This document shows positions 1 to 7,789 of a stretch of 20,708 nucleotides of DNA, one piece after another; the first letter of the stretch is position 1, and every line of letters starts with the position of its first letter. The notes below the pieces were generated by a model, which saw only the letters and a list, made by a program, of their open reading frames with translations, had not been told where the DNA came from and did no database searches. The translations under genes and the position numbers were made by a program. Source of the stretch: DAOMOD01 sp964526035 (GTDB lineage: Bacteria; Pseudomonadota; Gammaproteobacteria; Xanthomonadales; BPKI01); assembly GCA_964526035.1 (NCBI GenBank), contig CAZGKE010000056.1, positions 1 through 20,708 of the forward strand, given 5' to 3'.

Positions 1-50
1 GGAGCCGAATCCGCAGCGCGATTTCGGCAACCCAATTACGGAACACCACA

Positions 51-1199
51 CTAGTTCGGGATCAGCGGTGGCGGCCGCTCCCAGTCCTCGGGTCCTTCGT
101 AGCCGTCGGCGAAGATCTGCGACTCGAAGGCGCCGAGGTCCACTGCAGCGCCGGTGATGCGCTGCCCGCCATCGGCATCGCGATAGGGCAGGCCGCCCGG
201 CACAGCTTCGCCACGGTCGATCAGGTCTGAGCCGGGCAGAGGCGTGAGTCCAAGGCTGCCGGCACCCAGCATCGGATTGCCGCTCAGGGTATCGGTGTCT
301 TCCAGCGGCGGCAGGCCGGCCAGCCCATTGATGTGATTGTGGCGCAGGCGAACCGACGTCGCGGCGAGTTCGAGCCCGAACGGCGTGTTGTCGTGAATCA
401 CCGAATTCTGCACCAGCATTGCGGCGGCGCCGCCCAGCCGCATGCCGGCGCCGAACACATTGCCGCTGCTGTTCCCGGCCACCGTGATATTGGCGAACAT
501 GATGGACTGACCGTTGGCAACCACCGACAGGCCTGCGCCGATTCCTCCCCCGCAGACATTCCCGGCGATTGCACTGTTCTCCATGCGCAGGTAGCCGTGC
601 GGAAGAACGGCATAGAGACCGGCGCCCTCGTTGACGGCCTCATTGGCGAGTACGAGCAGCGACTGGATGCCGAGGTTGCCGGTCCAGGCGGGATCCCATG
701 GGTCGAAGTAGATGCCGCCGCCGTTGTTGGTCGCCGTGCCTCGGGTCACCGTGAGGTTGCGGATGAAGATGTCGCCGGTGGTGGCGCCGGGCTGAATGAC
801 CAGCACCTGGGCCTGGTATTCGGCGTCGAGCACGGTCAGTGCGGGCTTCGACAGCTGACTGTCGCAGCCGGGCGCGCCGAACGGGTCATCTGAAATCCAG
901 CCGCCGGACAAAACCAGATCGCCGGGCTGGCTCGATACATATCGGAAGCCGCCGGGCACGGCGGCCGGTGCGATGTAGGTGCCGACCATGATGCGTATCT
1001 CGTCATCACCGTCGTCGAACACCGCGTTGCTTAGCGCCTGGACCAGATCCGCGCTACTGGCCACGCAGTGGATGGTGGCGGCTGCGCCGGCCTGCGGGAA
1101 GAACATGGCGAGCGCCGCCAGCGAGACGAGCGACAACGATCGCCGGGTGGCATGCGGAGAAGGGGCGAGACTTCGCGGGGGAGAAGCGGGACGGGACAT
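51..1199 (-). CDS. Exported beta-helix protein with choice-of-anchor Q type C-terminus and terminal DGYE tag
   Basis: This 382-residue protein begins with a basic N-terminus and a hydrophobic stretch (about residues 20-40) ending in Ala-rich AGAAA, a Sec signal peptide. The start at 1199 is backed by a GGAG ribosome site eight bases upstream. Residues about 130-290 contain the short repeating strand/turn pattern with many Asn and Gly (NNGGGIYF, NEGAGLYA, GGGIGAGLSV, VFGAGMRLG) typical of right-handed parallel beta-helices. Residues about 300-360 (NPMLGAG, LTPLPGSDLIDRGE, DADGGQRITG, VDLGAFE) match my memory of the choice-of-anchor Q domain, which precedes different C-terminal anchoring signals in different bacteria. 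Immediately after it comes IFADGYE (362-368) and a Pro-rich tail. It is divergent from the propeller gene at 1351. No catalytic residues are evident. Its role is unknown, presumably at the cell surface or outside the cell. Confidence 0.82.
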   Translation of the reverse strand: MSRPASPPRSLAPSPHATRRSLSLVSLAALAMFFPQAGAAATIHCVASSADLVQALSNAVFDDGDDEIRIMVGTYIAPAAVPGGFRYVSSQPGDLVLSGGWISDDPFGAPGCDSQLSKPALTVLDAEYQAQVLVIQPGATTGDIFIRNLTVTRGTATNNGGGIYFDPWDPAWTGNLGIQSLLVLANEAVNEGAGLYAVLPHGYLRMENSAIAGNVCGGGIGAGLSVVANGQSIMFANITVAGNSSGNVFGAGMRLGGAAAMLVQNSVIHDNTPFGLELAATSVRLRHNHINGLAGLPPLEDTDTLSGNPMLGAGSLGLTPLPGSDLIDRGEAVPGGLPYRDADGGQRITGAAVDLGAFESQIFADGYEGPEDWERPPPLIPN

Positions 1200-1350
1200 C
1201 TGAAAATCTCCAGGTGGGTTCTACCGGGAAATGCATCGCAGCGCCGATCCGAACGAACGATCGCGCTCGGCAGCATGTAACCCGACGCGCCGCGTTCGCA
1301 ATCGCACTGGCGCGCATTTCACGAGATTGGAGCCCGCCCGAGAACCGCAC

Positions 1351-2817
1351 ATGCGCCTGACTTCGATCTTACTCTTGTTCTGCGTCCCCGCGATCGCGAC
1401 GCCGGTGCACGCGCAGCGCATGCTCCTCGACGTGATCGGCCCGGAAATGCTGGACTTTCCGTCGCAGCCCGGCGACGACTCCGGGCCACAATTCGGGGCC
1501 GCCGTAGCCGCCACCGACGACTGGCTGCTGGTCGGCATTCCGCGCTACAGGTTCCATACCGGACTTCGTCCGGGCGCCGACGCGTCGTTCGAACGCGTTG
1601 AGGACCACTGGGTCCATGTGGAGACAGGGGTGCCGGTGAGTCCGCCCGAATCCTGGGACGAAGCCGCCTGCGGGCGTTCCGTTGCGGTCGCGGAGCGTCG
1701 CGATGCCTTCCATCATGCCCGCGACCAGGTGCGCGGGTGTCCCGGGGCCGCGGTACTCGGGCCAAACCCGGGCGGCGCGGCCTTCATGCACACGACCCCG
1801 TTTCCGGAGGGTACGGCTTCGAGCCTGGTGAACTACAGCCAGCAGGCCGGCGATCAGCTCGGCTATTCGGTGGCCGTGGCGCAGACCATGAGTGGCGACG
1901 CCTACGCCGCGTTCGGCGCACCGGGCGGCGAGTATGTCAACGTCTACCGGCGCGCCGCCGGCAGTCCCGACTGGGTGTTCAATTTCGTTCTCACGGCCAG
2001 CAACGGCATGCCAGGCGATCGCTTCGGGCACAGCGTGGCGATGGGTGCGGGGAACGCGCACGTCTATGTGGTGGTCGGGGCGCCACAGCGCACCAATCTG
2101 GCCGGCGCGGCCTACGTCTTCTACCGCAGCGGCTCCACCCAGCCGTGGAGTCAGGTCGGCCAGTTGCAGCCGCCAGCGCAGAGTTTCGGCGACCTGTTCG
2201 GCGCCAGCGTGGCTTTTCATTCCGGACCAAGCCATGCCGACAACCGCATAGCGGTCGGCGCACAGAATCGCTACACGGACGGCAACAGCAGCCTCGATCA
2301 TCGGCGCGGCACGGTCAGCATCTTCGCGCCCTCTGTTCCGTTGACGAATTTCGTGCATCAGGGCGACGTTCGCTTCAACCTCTTTCTCTGCAACGTCTCG
2401 CCCACAGTCTGCGAAGACCGCCAGCAGGGTATGGGTTTCGGCAGCGCCCTGGCCTTTGATGCCGGCGGCATCTGGATCGGCGCGCCGGGCTTCGACCAGG
2501 CCGACGGCATCGATGTCGGCCGCGTCTACCGCGCCGAGTACGGCTCGGTGTTCGGCGATACCGCCTGGTGGGTGCGTTCGATGCTCTCGCCCGGCCCGCT
2601 GTCGGCGGACTGCGTTGAGGACCCCAACCAGTGGGGCCGCGCCGGAGGCCGCTTCGGCAGTGCGCTGGCGGCGACAGCAAGCACGGTGGCCGTGGGCTAC
2701 CCGGGTCGCGGGTGTGTGCTCGAGGTGCCGCCCTATACGGCGGACGCACGCACGGGGCAGGTGCGCATCTATGGGGGCAGCGTGAGTCTCTTCGCCGACG
2801 GATTCGAAGCGAACTGA
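1351..2817 (+). CDS. Exported FG-GAP-like beta-propeller protein ending in FADGFE
   Basis: I chose the ATG at 1351 (488 residues) because it directly opens a signal peptide, MRLTSILLLFCVPAIATPVHAQ; an in-frame ATG at 1231 would put 40 charged residues before it. The mature protein has about seven degenerate FG-GAP units: FGAAVA...VGIP, CGRSVAVA (weak), LGYSVAVA...FGAP, FGHSVAMG...VGAP, FGASVAF...VGA, FGSALAF...IGAP and FGSALAA...VGYP. That count fits a seven-bladed propeller. Unlike the next gene, the loops between FG and GAP lack the Asp-x-Asn-Gly-Asp calcium pattern. The last ten residues are SLFADGFEAN, sharing the terminal motif of both neighbours. The gene is divergent from the beta-helix gene and 64 bp upstream of another propeller gene, so the two may be co-transcribed. 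Ligand and function are unknown; a structural or adhesive surface role is inference. Confidence 0.82.
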   Translation: MRLTSILLLFCVPAIATPVHAQRMLLDVIGPEMLDFPSQPGDDSGPQFGAAVAATDDWLLVGIPRYRFHTGLRPGADASFERVEDHWVHVETGVPVSPPESWDEAACGRSVAVAERRDAFHHARDQVRGCPGAAVLGPNPGGAAFMHTTPFPEGTASSLVNYSQQAGDQLGYSVAVAQTMSGDAYAAFGAPGGEYVNVYRRAAGSPDWVFNFVLTASNGMPGDRFGHSVAMGAGNAHVYVVVGAPQRTNLAGAAYVFYRSGSTQPWSQVGQLQPPAQSFGDLFGASVAFHSGPSHADNRIAVGAQNRYTDGNSSLDHRRGTVSIFAPSVPLTNFVHQGDVRFNLFLCNVSPTVCEDRQQGMGFGSALAFDAGGIWIGAPGFDQADGIDVGRVYRAEYGSVFGDTAWWVRSMLSPGPLSADCVEDPNQWGRAGGRFGSALAATASTVAVGYPGRGCVLEVPPYTADARTGQVRIYGGSVSLFADGFEAN

Positions 2818-2844
2818 TTCGGTTCGTTCGCTCTTGCGCATCAC

Positions 2845-2862
2845 TGCATTTCCCTGAATGCA
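2845..2862 (+). promoter_or_regulatory. Perfect hairpin just before the ribosome site of the second propeller gene
   Basis: TGCATT (2845-2850) and AATGCA (2857-2862) form a perfect six-pair stem with a six-base loop. It ends six bases before the strong AAGGAAA ribosome site at 2868-2874. It may be an RNA structure affecting translation or a protein site; chance is possible for arms this short. Confidence 0.25.
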
Positions 2863-2881
2863 TTCCCAAGGAAATCCCACC

Positions 2882-4681
2882 GTGCCCACATTCTCTCGTT
2901 CCCTTGCTGTCGCCGTTCTGACACTCAGCTTGGCGCATTCCGCATTTGCCACGCGCAATCTCATCCAGGACGGCGCATTCAATGTCCTGCCGGGCCAGCC
3001 TGGTTCACCCTGGCAGGTATCCGGCACCGGACTGGTCCAGCCGGGCGGCGGTGGTTCGATGGGCGCAGCCTATCCAGATCTTCCCACGGTTCGGCTGCGC
3101 GCCTTGGCCGGCGCCAACATCGTCATGTCGCAGTGCGTCAACTTCACGCCGCCGGGCGCAGCGATGATGACGATGCATATTCAGAGTTTCACCAACCTGG
3201 CCAACGGCACCGGCTTCTCCAGCGAGATTGCGCTGAGGAGCTTCAGCGCGCCCAACTGCACGGGCATGGAACTCGACATGCGCCCGCTCCTCACCCTCGG
3301 GCGCCAACCGCGAACGCTGAGCACGCGCAGGGCGGTACTGCCGTTCGTGCCCGATCCGGCTGCGCGCAGCTTCCGCTTCAGTATCGCGCTCACCACCGAC
3401 GCCGACTCCAACCTCGACCTGACCTTCGACAACGCGCGCCTGGCGGTGCTCAATCCGGTGCCTGAGGTATCCGCAGCGCGCTACTGGCACCAGAACGTCG
3501 ACGGCATTTCCGACAGTGCGGAGATCGACGACGGCTTCGGCAGCGCACTTGCGGTCGGCGACTTCAACGGCGATGGCCGCGACGATCTGGCGATCGGTGT
3601 CCCCTTCGAGGACCGCACTGCCTTCGGCACCGAATACATCGATGCCGGCCTGGTGCACGTGCTGTACGGCAGCGATGGCGGCCTGCAGGCGGGGAACAGC
3701 CAACAGATCGGGGCACAGCCTTTCCTGGGTCTGCAGGGCAACGCCCAGTTCGGTCACGCGCTTGCCGCGGGCGATGTCAATGGTGACGGCTTCGACGATC
3801 TGGTAGTCGGCGCGCCGGGGCGCAATGACAGCGGCCAGAGTGGCGCCGGCGCCATCTACGTCTCTTACGGTTCGCCGAGCGGATTGACGGGTCTTGTCGA
3901 GATTTCGCAGAGCTCGCCCGGCATCGGGCAGCTGGTGCTGGCCAATGATCGCTTCGGCTTCTCGCTGTCCGCGGGCGACATCAACAACGACGGGTTCGCC
4001 GACATCGCAGTCGGCGCGCCTGGAGACCGTCCGGCGATCGTGCTTGCGGACGCCGGTGGGGCCTTCGTGCTCTACGGCTCGGCGGACGGCCTGCATACGG
4101 AATCGGCGTTGCTCGCCCACCAGTGGTTTCACCAGAATCTCGCAGGACTTCCGGGGCCCGCGGTCATCGGCAACCAGTTCGGCTATTCGGTGCTGATCCA
4201 TGACATGAACGCCGACAGCCGCGACGACCTGATCGTCGGCGTGCCTTTCGCCGACGAAGACGGCAGCAACGCCGGCAAGGCNNNNNNNNNNNNNNNNNNN
4301 NNNNNNNNNNNNNNNNNNNNNNNNNNNNNNNNNNNNNNNNNNNNNNNNNNNNNNNNNNNNNNNNNNNNNNNNNNNNNNNNNGGTGCTCCGGGCGAGGACA
4401 ACGGCGCGGGCAGCATCCACCTGCGCGTGCAGCGTTTCCCCGACTGGGAGGAAACCGCTCTGCGCCAGAACAACCTGGGCGGCGCTCACGAGATCGGTGA
4501 CGCCTTCGGTTCGGTCGTGGTGCGCGGAAACTTCAACGGCCGCGGCGGCGACGAGCTTGCGGTGGGCATCCCCGGCGAAGGCGTAGGCGCCATCGGCGGC
4601 GCCGGCGCCGTGCTGGAGATCGTGTTCGACCCGCCGATTCCGGAGATTTTCAGGAATGGTTTCGAGGCGCCGTTGATGTAG
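2882..4681 (+). CDS. Exported FG-GAP/calcium-loop beta-propeller protein with N-terminal jelly-roll-like domain, ending in FRNGFE (contains assembly gap)
   Basis: I favour the GTG at 2882 over the in-frame ATG at 2858: AAGGAAA lies seven bases before it and the product starts directly with a signal peptide (VPTFSRSLAVAVLTLSLAHSAFA). The apparent length is 599 residues including 34 unknown ones. Residues about 25-195 (NLIQDGAFNV...PWQVSG...LTFDNARL) resemble a carbohydrate-binding-type jelly roll; this is tentative. Residues about 215-575 hold FG-GAP blades with G-x-P at about 239, 310, 378, 453, 501 and 562. Calcium-type loops are clear in the first three blades (DFNGDGRDD, DVNGDGFDD, DINNDGFAD) and decayed later (DMNADSRDD, NFNGRGGDE). 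It ends EIFRNGFEAPLM, the shared terminal motif. The family includes integrin-like surface proteins; the ligand is unknown. The gene ends 95 bp from the convergent M16 peptidase gene. Confidence 0.8.
   Translation: MPTFSRSLAVAVLTLSLAHSAFATRNLIQDGAFNVLPGQPGSPWQVSGTGLVQPGGGGSMGAAYPDLPTVRLRALAGANIVMSQCVNFTPPGAAMMTMHIQSFTNLANGTGFSSEIALRSFSAPNCTGMELDMRPLLTLGRQPRTLSTRRAVLPFVPDPAARSFRFSIALTTDADSNLDLTFDNARLAVLNPVPEVSAARYWHQNVDGISDSAEIDDGFGSALAVGDFNGDGRDDLAIGVPFEDRTAFGTEYIDAGLVHVLYGSDGGLQAGNSQQIGAQPFLGLQGNAQFGHALAAGDVNGDGFDDLVVGAPGRNDSGQSGAGAIYVSYGSPSGLTGLVEISQSSPGIGQLVLANDRFGFSLSAGDINNDGFADIAVGAPGDRPAIVLADAGGAFVLYGSADGLHTESALLAHQWFHQNLAGLPGPAVIGNQFGYSVLIHDMNADSRDDLIVGVPFADEDGSNAGKXXXXXXXXXXXXXXXXXXXXXXXXXXXXXXXXXXGAPGEDNGAGSIHLRVQRFPDWEETALRQNNLGGAHEIGDAFGSVVVRGNFNGRGGDELAVGIPGEGVGAIGGAGAVLEIVFDPPIPEIFRNGFEAPLM
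4282..4381. other. Assembly gap (100 N) inside the propeller gene
   Basis: Exactly 100 N interrupt the coding sequence between the fourth and fifth recognisable FG-GAP motifs. Such a round number is usually a placeholder rather than a measured length. The reading frame happens to continue across it. Motif spacing on either side implies the real gap is longer. Confidence 0.97.
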
Positions 4682-4699
4682 GGCGTCGCGGGCGGCAGC

Positions 4700-4785
4700 C
4701 AGTAGCCAGTAGCCAGTAGCCGGAGAGCGTTGCGATGGCGGCTCTTCTGGCTACTGGAACTGGCGACTGGAACTCGCTACTCGAA
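4700..4785. repeat. Heptamer array with inverted 13-mer array, overlapping the 3' end of the M16 peptidase gene
   Basis: Three exact copies of CAGTAGC occupy 4700-4720. About 26 bases later come three 13-mers of the form CT[GC]GC[TG]ACT[GC]GAA (4747-4759, 4760-4772, 4773-4785). CTGGCTACTGG in the second array is the reverse complement of the heptamer unit, so the two arrays can pair as a stem. The third 13-mer contains the stop codon and the last two codons of the M16 peptidase gene (stop at 4777-4779). The element fills the space between two convergent genes and could act as a bidirectional terminator, but no T-run follows. Confidence 0.75.
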
Positions 4786-7644
4786 CACCTCCGCGACCGG
4801 TTTCACCGTCACGTTTCCGGAAAGTCCGAGATTCATGACGCTGATGTTCTCATCTTCGGCCAGCAGCGCCTCGTCCTTCTCGCTGTTGTAGCTCATCGGC
4901 GAGGGCTGGTTGCCTTCAAGGCGCGTGGCGAGGTCGGCTGCGTCCTTGGCGATGAACACGAACTGGATGTCGTCCAGCTTCAGGTGACGCCGGACGGCGG
5001 CGTTGACATCGTCTGCGGTGAGGCTCTCCAGCCCGGCGCGTACATACTCGGCGAAGCTCGCGTCGATGCCGTGGAAGCGCTGGTCGAGAGCGAAGCCGAG
5101 CTGCTTGCGCTGGTCGCCTGCAAGCTGCGCCACGTACTTCATGTTGAAGCTGCGGATGGCCTCGAACTGCTCGTCGCTGAGGCCGTTGGCAATCAGCTGG
5201 GCGAGTTCGTGCATCGCCGCGCGGGCTGCGAAGTGGGCGTCGTTGTTGTCACGCAGCGGGCGCAGCCAGACCTGGAACAGGTCGCGCTGACGCGCATAGT
5301 TCGGTTCCGGCAGGGTCAGGTACATGCCGTTCGGGAAGTACTCGACGTAGGCGTAGTTGCCGTAGTTCATGCCGCGGGCCTCGCGGATGCGCTGGTACAG
5401 GTGCGCAACCGAGCTGCGGTGCTCGCCCAGCCACGAGCGCACCAGCCACAGCGCCACCCAGTCCGGATCTCCGCGCTTCACGTTCAGCGGGAATCCGAAA
5501 GACACCGCCACGGCCGGCGTTTCCTTCTCCACCACGGTCGCGTGACGACCGCTGACAAACTCCGGCGCCGGAACATCGACAGCATTGGGCTCGCCCGTCG
5601 GCAGCCGTGCGGCATCGGCGACCAGACGGTCGCGGAAGGTCTCCGAATATCCGCCGGCCAGCGACACAGTGAGGTTGGCACGGGTGAAGTGCGCGGCGTG
5701 AAAGGCGCGGACATCGTCGAGCGTGATCGCTTCGAGGTCGGTGCCCTTGCCAAGATTGAGCGTGCCGTAGGGGTGATCGGCGCCGAAGGCGATCTCGTAA
5801 AGCACCTCCTTGCCGAGCTCCTCGTCGTTGTTGCTGCGCAGATTGACGCGCAGTGCGTTGATCTGCTGCTGCTTGACGCGCTTGAAATCCTCCTCGTCGA
5901 ACGCCGGCTCGAGCAGCTGGCCGCGGACGATGCCGTACCAGGCCTCGAGGTTGTCGCGATGGACCTGGCCCGACAGCTTGACCATGTGCTTGTCGACCTG
6001 TGCGCCGAAGCCGGCCGCCAGCGGATACAGCGCCTGCTGGATCTGCGCGTATCCCATGGACTTGGACCCGGCGTCGACGATCATCGACGCGGTCAGCATC
6101 GCGAGTCCCTTCTTGCCGGGCGGATCAAACGCCGCGCCGGCCTCGAACATCATCCCGACGTTGACCAATGGCGACTGGCTGGGCATTTCCAGGGTGGCAA
6201 TGTCGGCGCGCGGTTGTGCCTTCGCCTCGGCAACCTCGGCGTCGAGATTGCGAAGGGCTTCGATGCCGGTGAAGGTTTCGTCGTTGGACAGGGTGAGCGT
6301 CGTGCGGTTGCTGTCCACCAGCCATGTGTTGGCTGCAGCGAGAATGTCGTCTGGCGTAACCAGATCGAACTGTGCGTACATCTGGTTCAGCGTCTCCGGG
6401 GTCTTCGCGTAGTGCACGAAGCGCGCCAGGGTTGCGGCGATCGCCGACGAGCTGCCCAGCGTGTTGGCAAAGCCGTACTTGGAGCGCGACTTGGTCTCGG
6501 CGAGGCGCTGCGGATCGAGCGCCTCGGTGCGCGCCGCAAGCAGGGTGTCCTGGATCGCCTCGATGACCGTCGCTGCGGCTTCGGGGCTGTTGAGGCGGGC
6601 GCCGAACAGCATCAGCGTCTCATCGCGGCGGTCGGGCAGGTTGGCGAACAGGGCGTCGACCAGGCGCTCGCGTACCACGAGGCGCTGGTAGAGCTCGCTG
6701 GTCTGGCCGAAGTACAGTTCACCAAGAAGCTGCAGCGCCTGCATTTCGCGAGCTTCGGGATCGAAGGCAGGTGCCCGGTAGGCAATGACCACCCACGGCA
6801 GCGTGGGGCCCTGCCACTGGACATGGTCCTGCAGCGCAGCCGGCTGCGGTGGCTCCTGCGGAATCTCCTGGGTGAAGCTGCCGCGCTTCCACCCGCCGAA
6901 GTGCTTGCGCACCAGTTTGAACGCCTCTTCGGGGTCGACGTCGCCCACCAGGATGACGGCGCTGTACTCGGGACGGTACCAGCGCTCGAAGAACACCTTC
7001 GAGTACTCCATCTGGTCGGGCATGGCCTTGATGTCGCGGAAGAAGCCCATCGTGGTGTGGCCATAGGTATGCGTGGTGAAGGCCAGTTCGCGCACGCGTT
7101 CGAACAGCTTTTGTACAGGGTTCGAGAAGTTCTTCAGGTATTCGCCCTCGACCGCCTGTGCCTCGGTGCGGAACTGCTCTTCGGTGTACTTCAGGTTCTG
7201 GAAGCGGTCGGCCTCGACCTCGAGGATCTTGTCAAGGTCGGCTTTCGTGAAGTTGACGTGGTAGTTGGTGAAGTCGTCGGTGGTGTAGGCGTTCTGGTTC
7301 GCGCCCGCGGCGGTCATCACCGCGCCGTATTCGCGCGGCGGATACTTTTCGGTGCCGCGGAACATCATGTGTTCAAAGAAGTGGGCGAATCCGGACTTGC
7401 CTTCCTCGACTTCATTGCGTGAGCCGGTCTGCACCGGGATCTGCAGCGACACGATGTCGGGGTAGTCAGTCTTCACCACGATCACGCGCAGACCGTTGGG
7501 CAGATCGCGCATCAGGTAGGGCATGTCGAACAGGCGGGAGCCTTCGGTCTGTGCGGCGGGCTTCGGCTTGCGCTGGGCATCTGCAGGGGCGGCGGCAAGT
7601 AGCACGGCCAGCGCAACGGCGAGGCTCGCAAGAACTTTGTGCAT
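4777..7644 (-). CDS. Periplasmic two-domain M16 family zinc metallopeptidase (pitrilysin/insulinase-like)
   Basis: I start the gene at 7644 (955 residues) because MHKVLASLAVALAVLLAAAPADAQ is a clean signal peptide; an in-frame start at 7692 adds only a basic leader. The N-terminal half carries the inverted zinc motif HxxEH (HFFEH, H88, E91, H92) and the distal ligand glutamate in EAQAVEGEY (about E168), spaced as in pitrilysin, so this domain should be catalytic. The second half, from about residue 500 (SPLVNVGMMFEAGAAFDPPGKKG), is a second M16 unit without HxxEH, the usual inactive partner that closes the chamber. It probably degrades peptides in the periplasm; the substrate is unknown. The length fits two-domain M16 proteins. 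The gene stands alone between convergent and same-strand neighbours, and its stop lies in a tandem repeat. Confidence 0.93.
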   Translation of the reverse strand: MHKVLASLAVALAVLLAAAPADAQRKPKPAAQTEGSRLFDMPYLMRDLPNGLRVIVVKTDYPDIVSLQIPVQTGSRNEVEEGKSGFAHFFEHMMFRGTEKYPPREYGAVMTAAGANQNAYTTDDFTNYHVNFTKADLDKILEVEADRFQNLKYTEEQFRTEAQAVEGEYLKNFSNPVQKLFERVRELAFTTHTYGHTTMGFFRDIKAMPDQMEYSKVFFERWYRPEYSAVILVGDVDPEEAFKLVRKHFGGWKRGSFTQEIPQEPPQPAALQDHVQWQGPTLPWVVIAYRAPAFDPEAREMQALQLLGELYFGQTSELYQRLVVRERLVDALFANLPDRRDETLMLFGARLNSPEAAATVIEAIQDTLLAARTEALDPQRLAETKSRSKYGFANTLGSSSAIAATLARFVHYAKTPETLNQMYAQFDLVTPDDILAAANTWLVDSNRTTLTLSNDETFTGIEALRNLDAEVAEAKAQPRADIATLEMPSQSPLVNVGMMFEAGAAFDPPGKKGLAMLTASMIVDAGSKSMGYAQIQQALYPLAAGFGAQVDKHMVKLSGQVHRDNLEAWYGIVRGQLLEPAFDEEDFKRVKQQQINALRVNLRSNNDEELGKEVLYEIAFGADHPYGTLNLGKGTDLEAITLDDVRAFHAAHFTRANLTVSLAGGYSETFRDRLVADAARLPTGEPNAVDVPAPEFVSGRHATVVEKETPAVAVSFGFPLNVKRGDPDWVALWLVRSWLGEHRSSVAHLYQRIREARGMNYGNYAYVEYFPNGMYLTLPEPNYARQRDLFQVWLRPLRDNNDAHFAARAAMHELAQLIANGLSDEQFEAIRSFNMKYVAQLAGDQRKQLGFALDQRFHGIDASFAEYVRAGLESLTADDVNAAVRRHLKLDDIQFVFIAKDAADLATRLEGNQPSPMSYNSEKDEALLAEDENISVMNLGLSGNVTVKPVAEVFE

Positions 7645-7789
7645 GATGTTTTTCCGGATTCGAGGCAGAGAGACAGGGCCCGCGCGGGACACCGACGCGA
7701 GCCTGAACGGGTGGCGCGGAGATTAGAGGGTCGAGCGGGTTCGGCCAGTGCCAATGGTCACGGCGGGGCCCATCGGGCCGACCGGAAGA

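Noticed and set aside
1369..4489. Long reverse-strand open frames across the two propeller genes
   Set aside because: They are antisense to clear FG-GAP proteins, have no signal or domain pattern, and one crosses the N gap only because N codons are not stops.
4678..4700. GTAGGGCG at the stop of the second propeller gene, resembling the head of REP family B
   Set aside because: Only eight bases match and no GGCAT/ATGCC hairpin follows; chance is likely.
4700..4785. CRISPR array
   Set aside because: The repeats are 7 or 13 bases with no spacers and no cas genes are present.
4735..7422. An 895-codon open frame antisense to the M16 peptidase gene
   Set aside because: The opposite strand encodes a complete M16 protein with HxxEH and signal peptide. 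The antisense frame gives a composition typical of GC-rich shadows and no recognisable domain.
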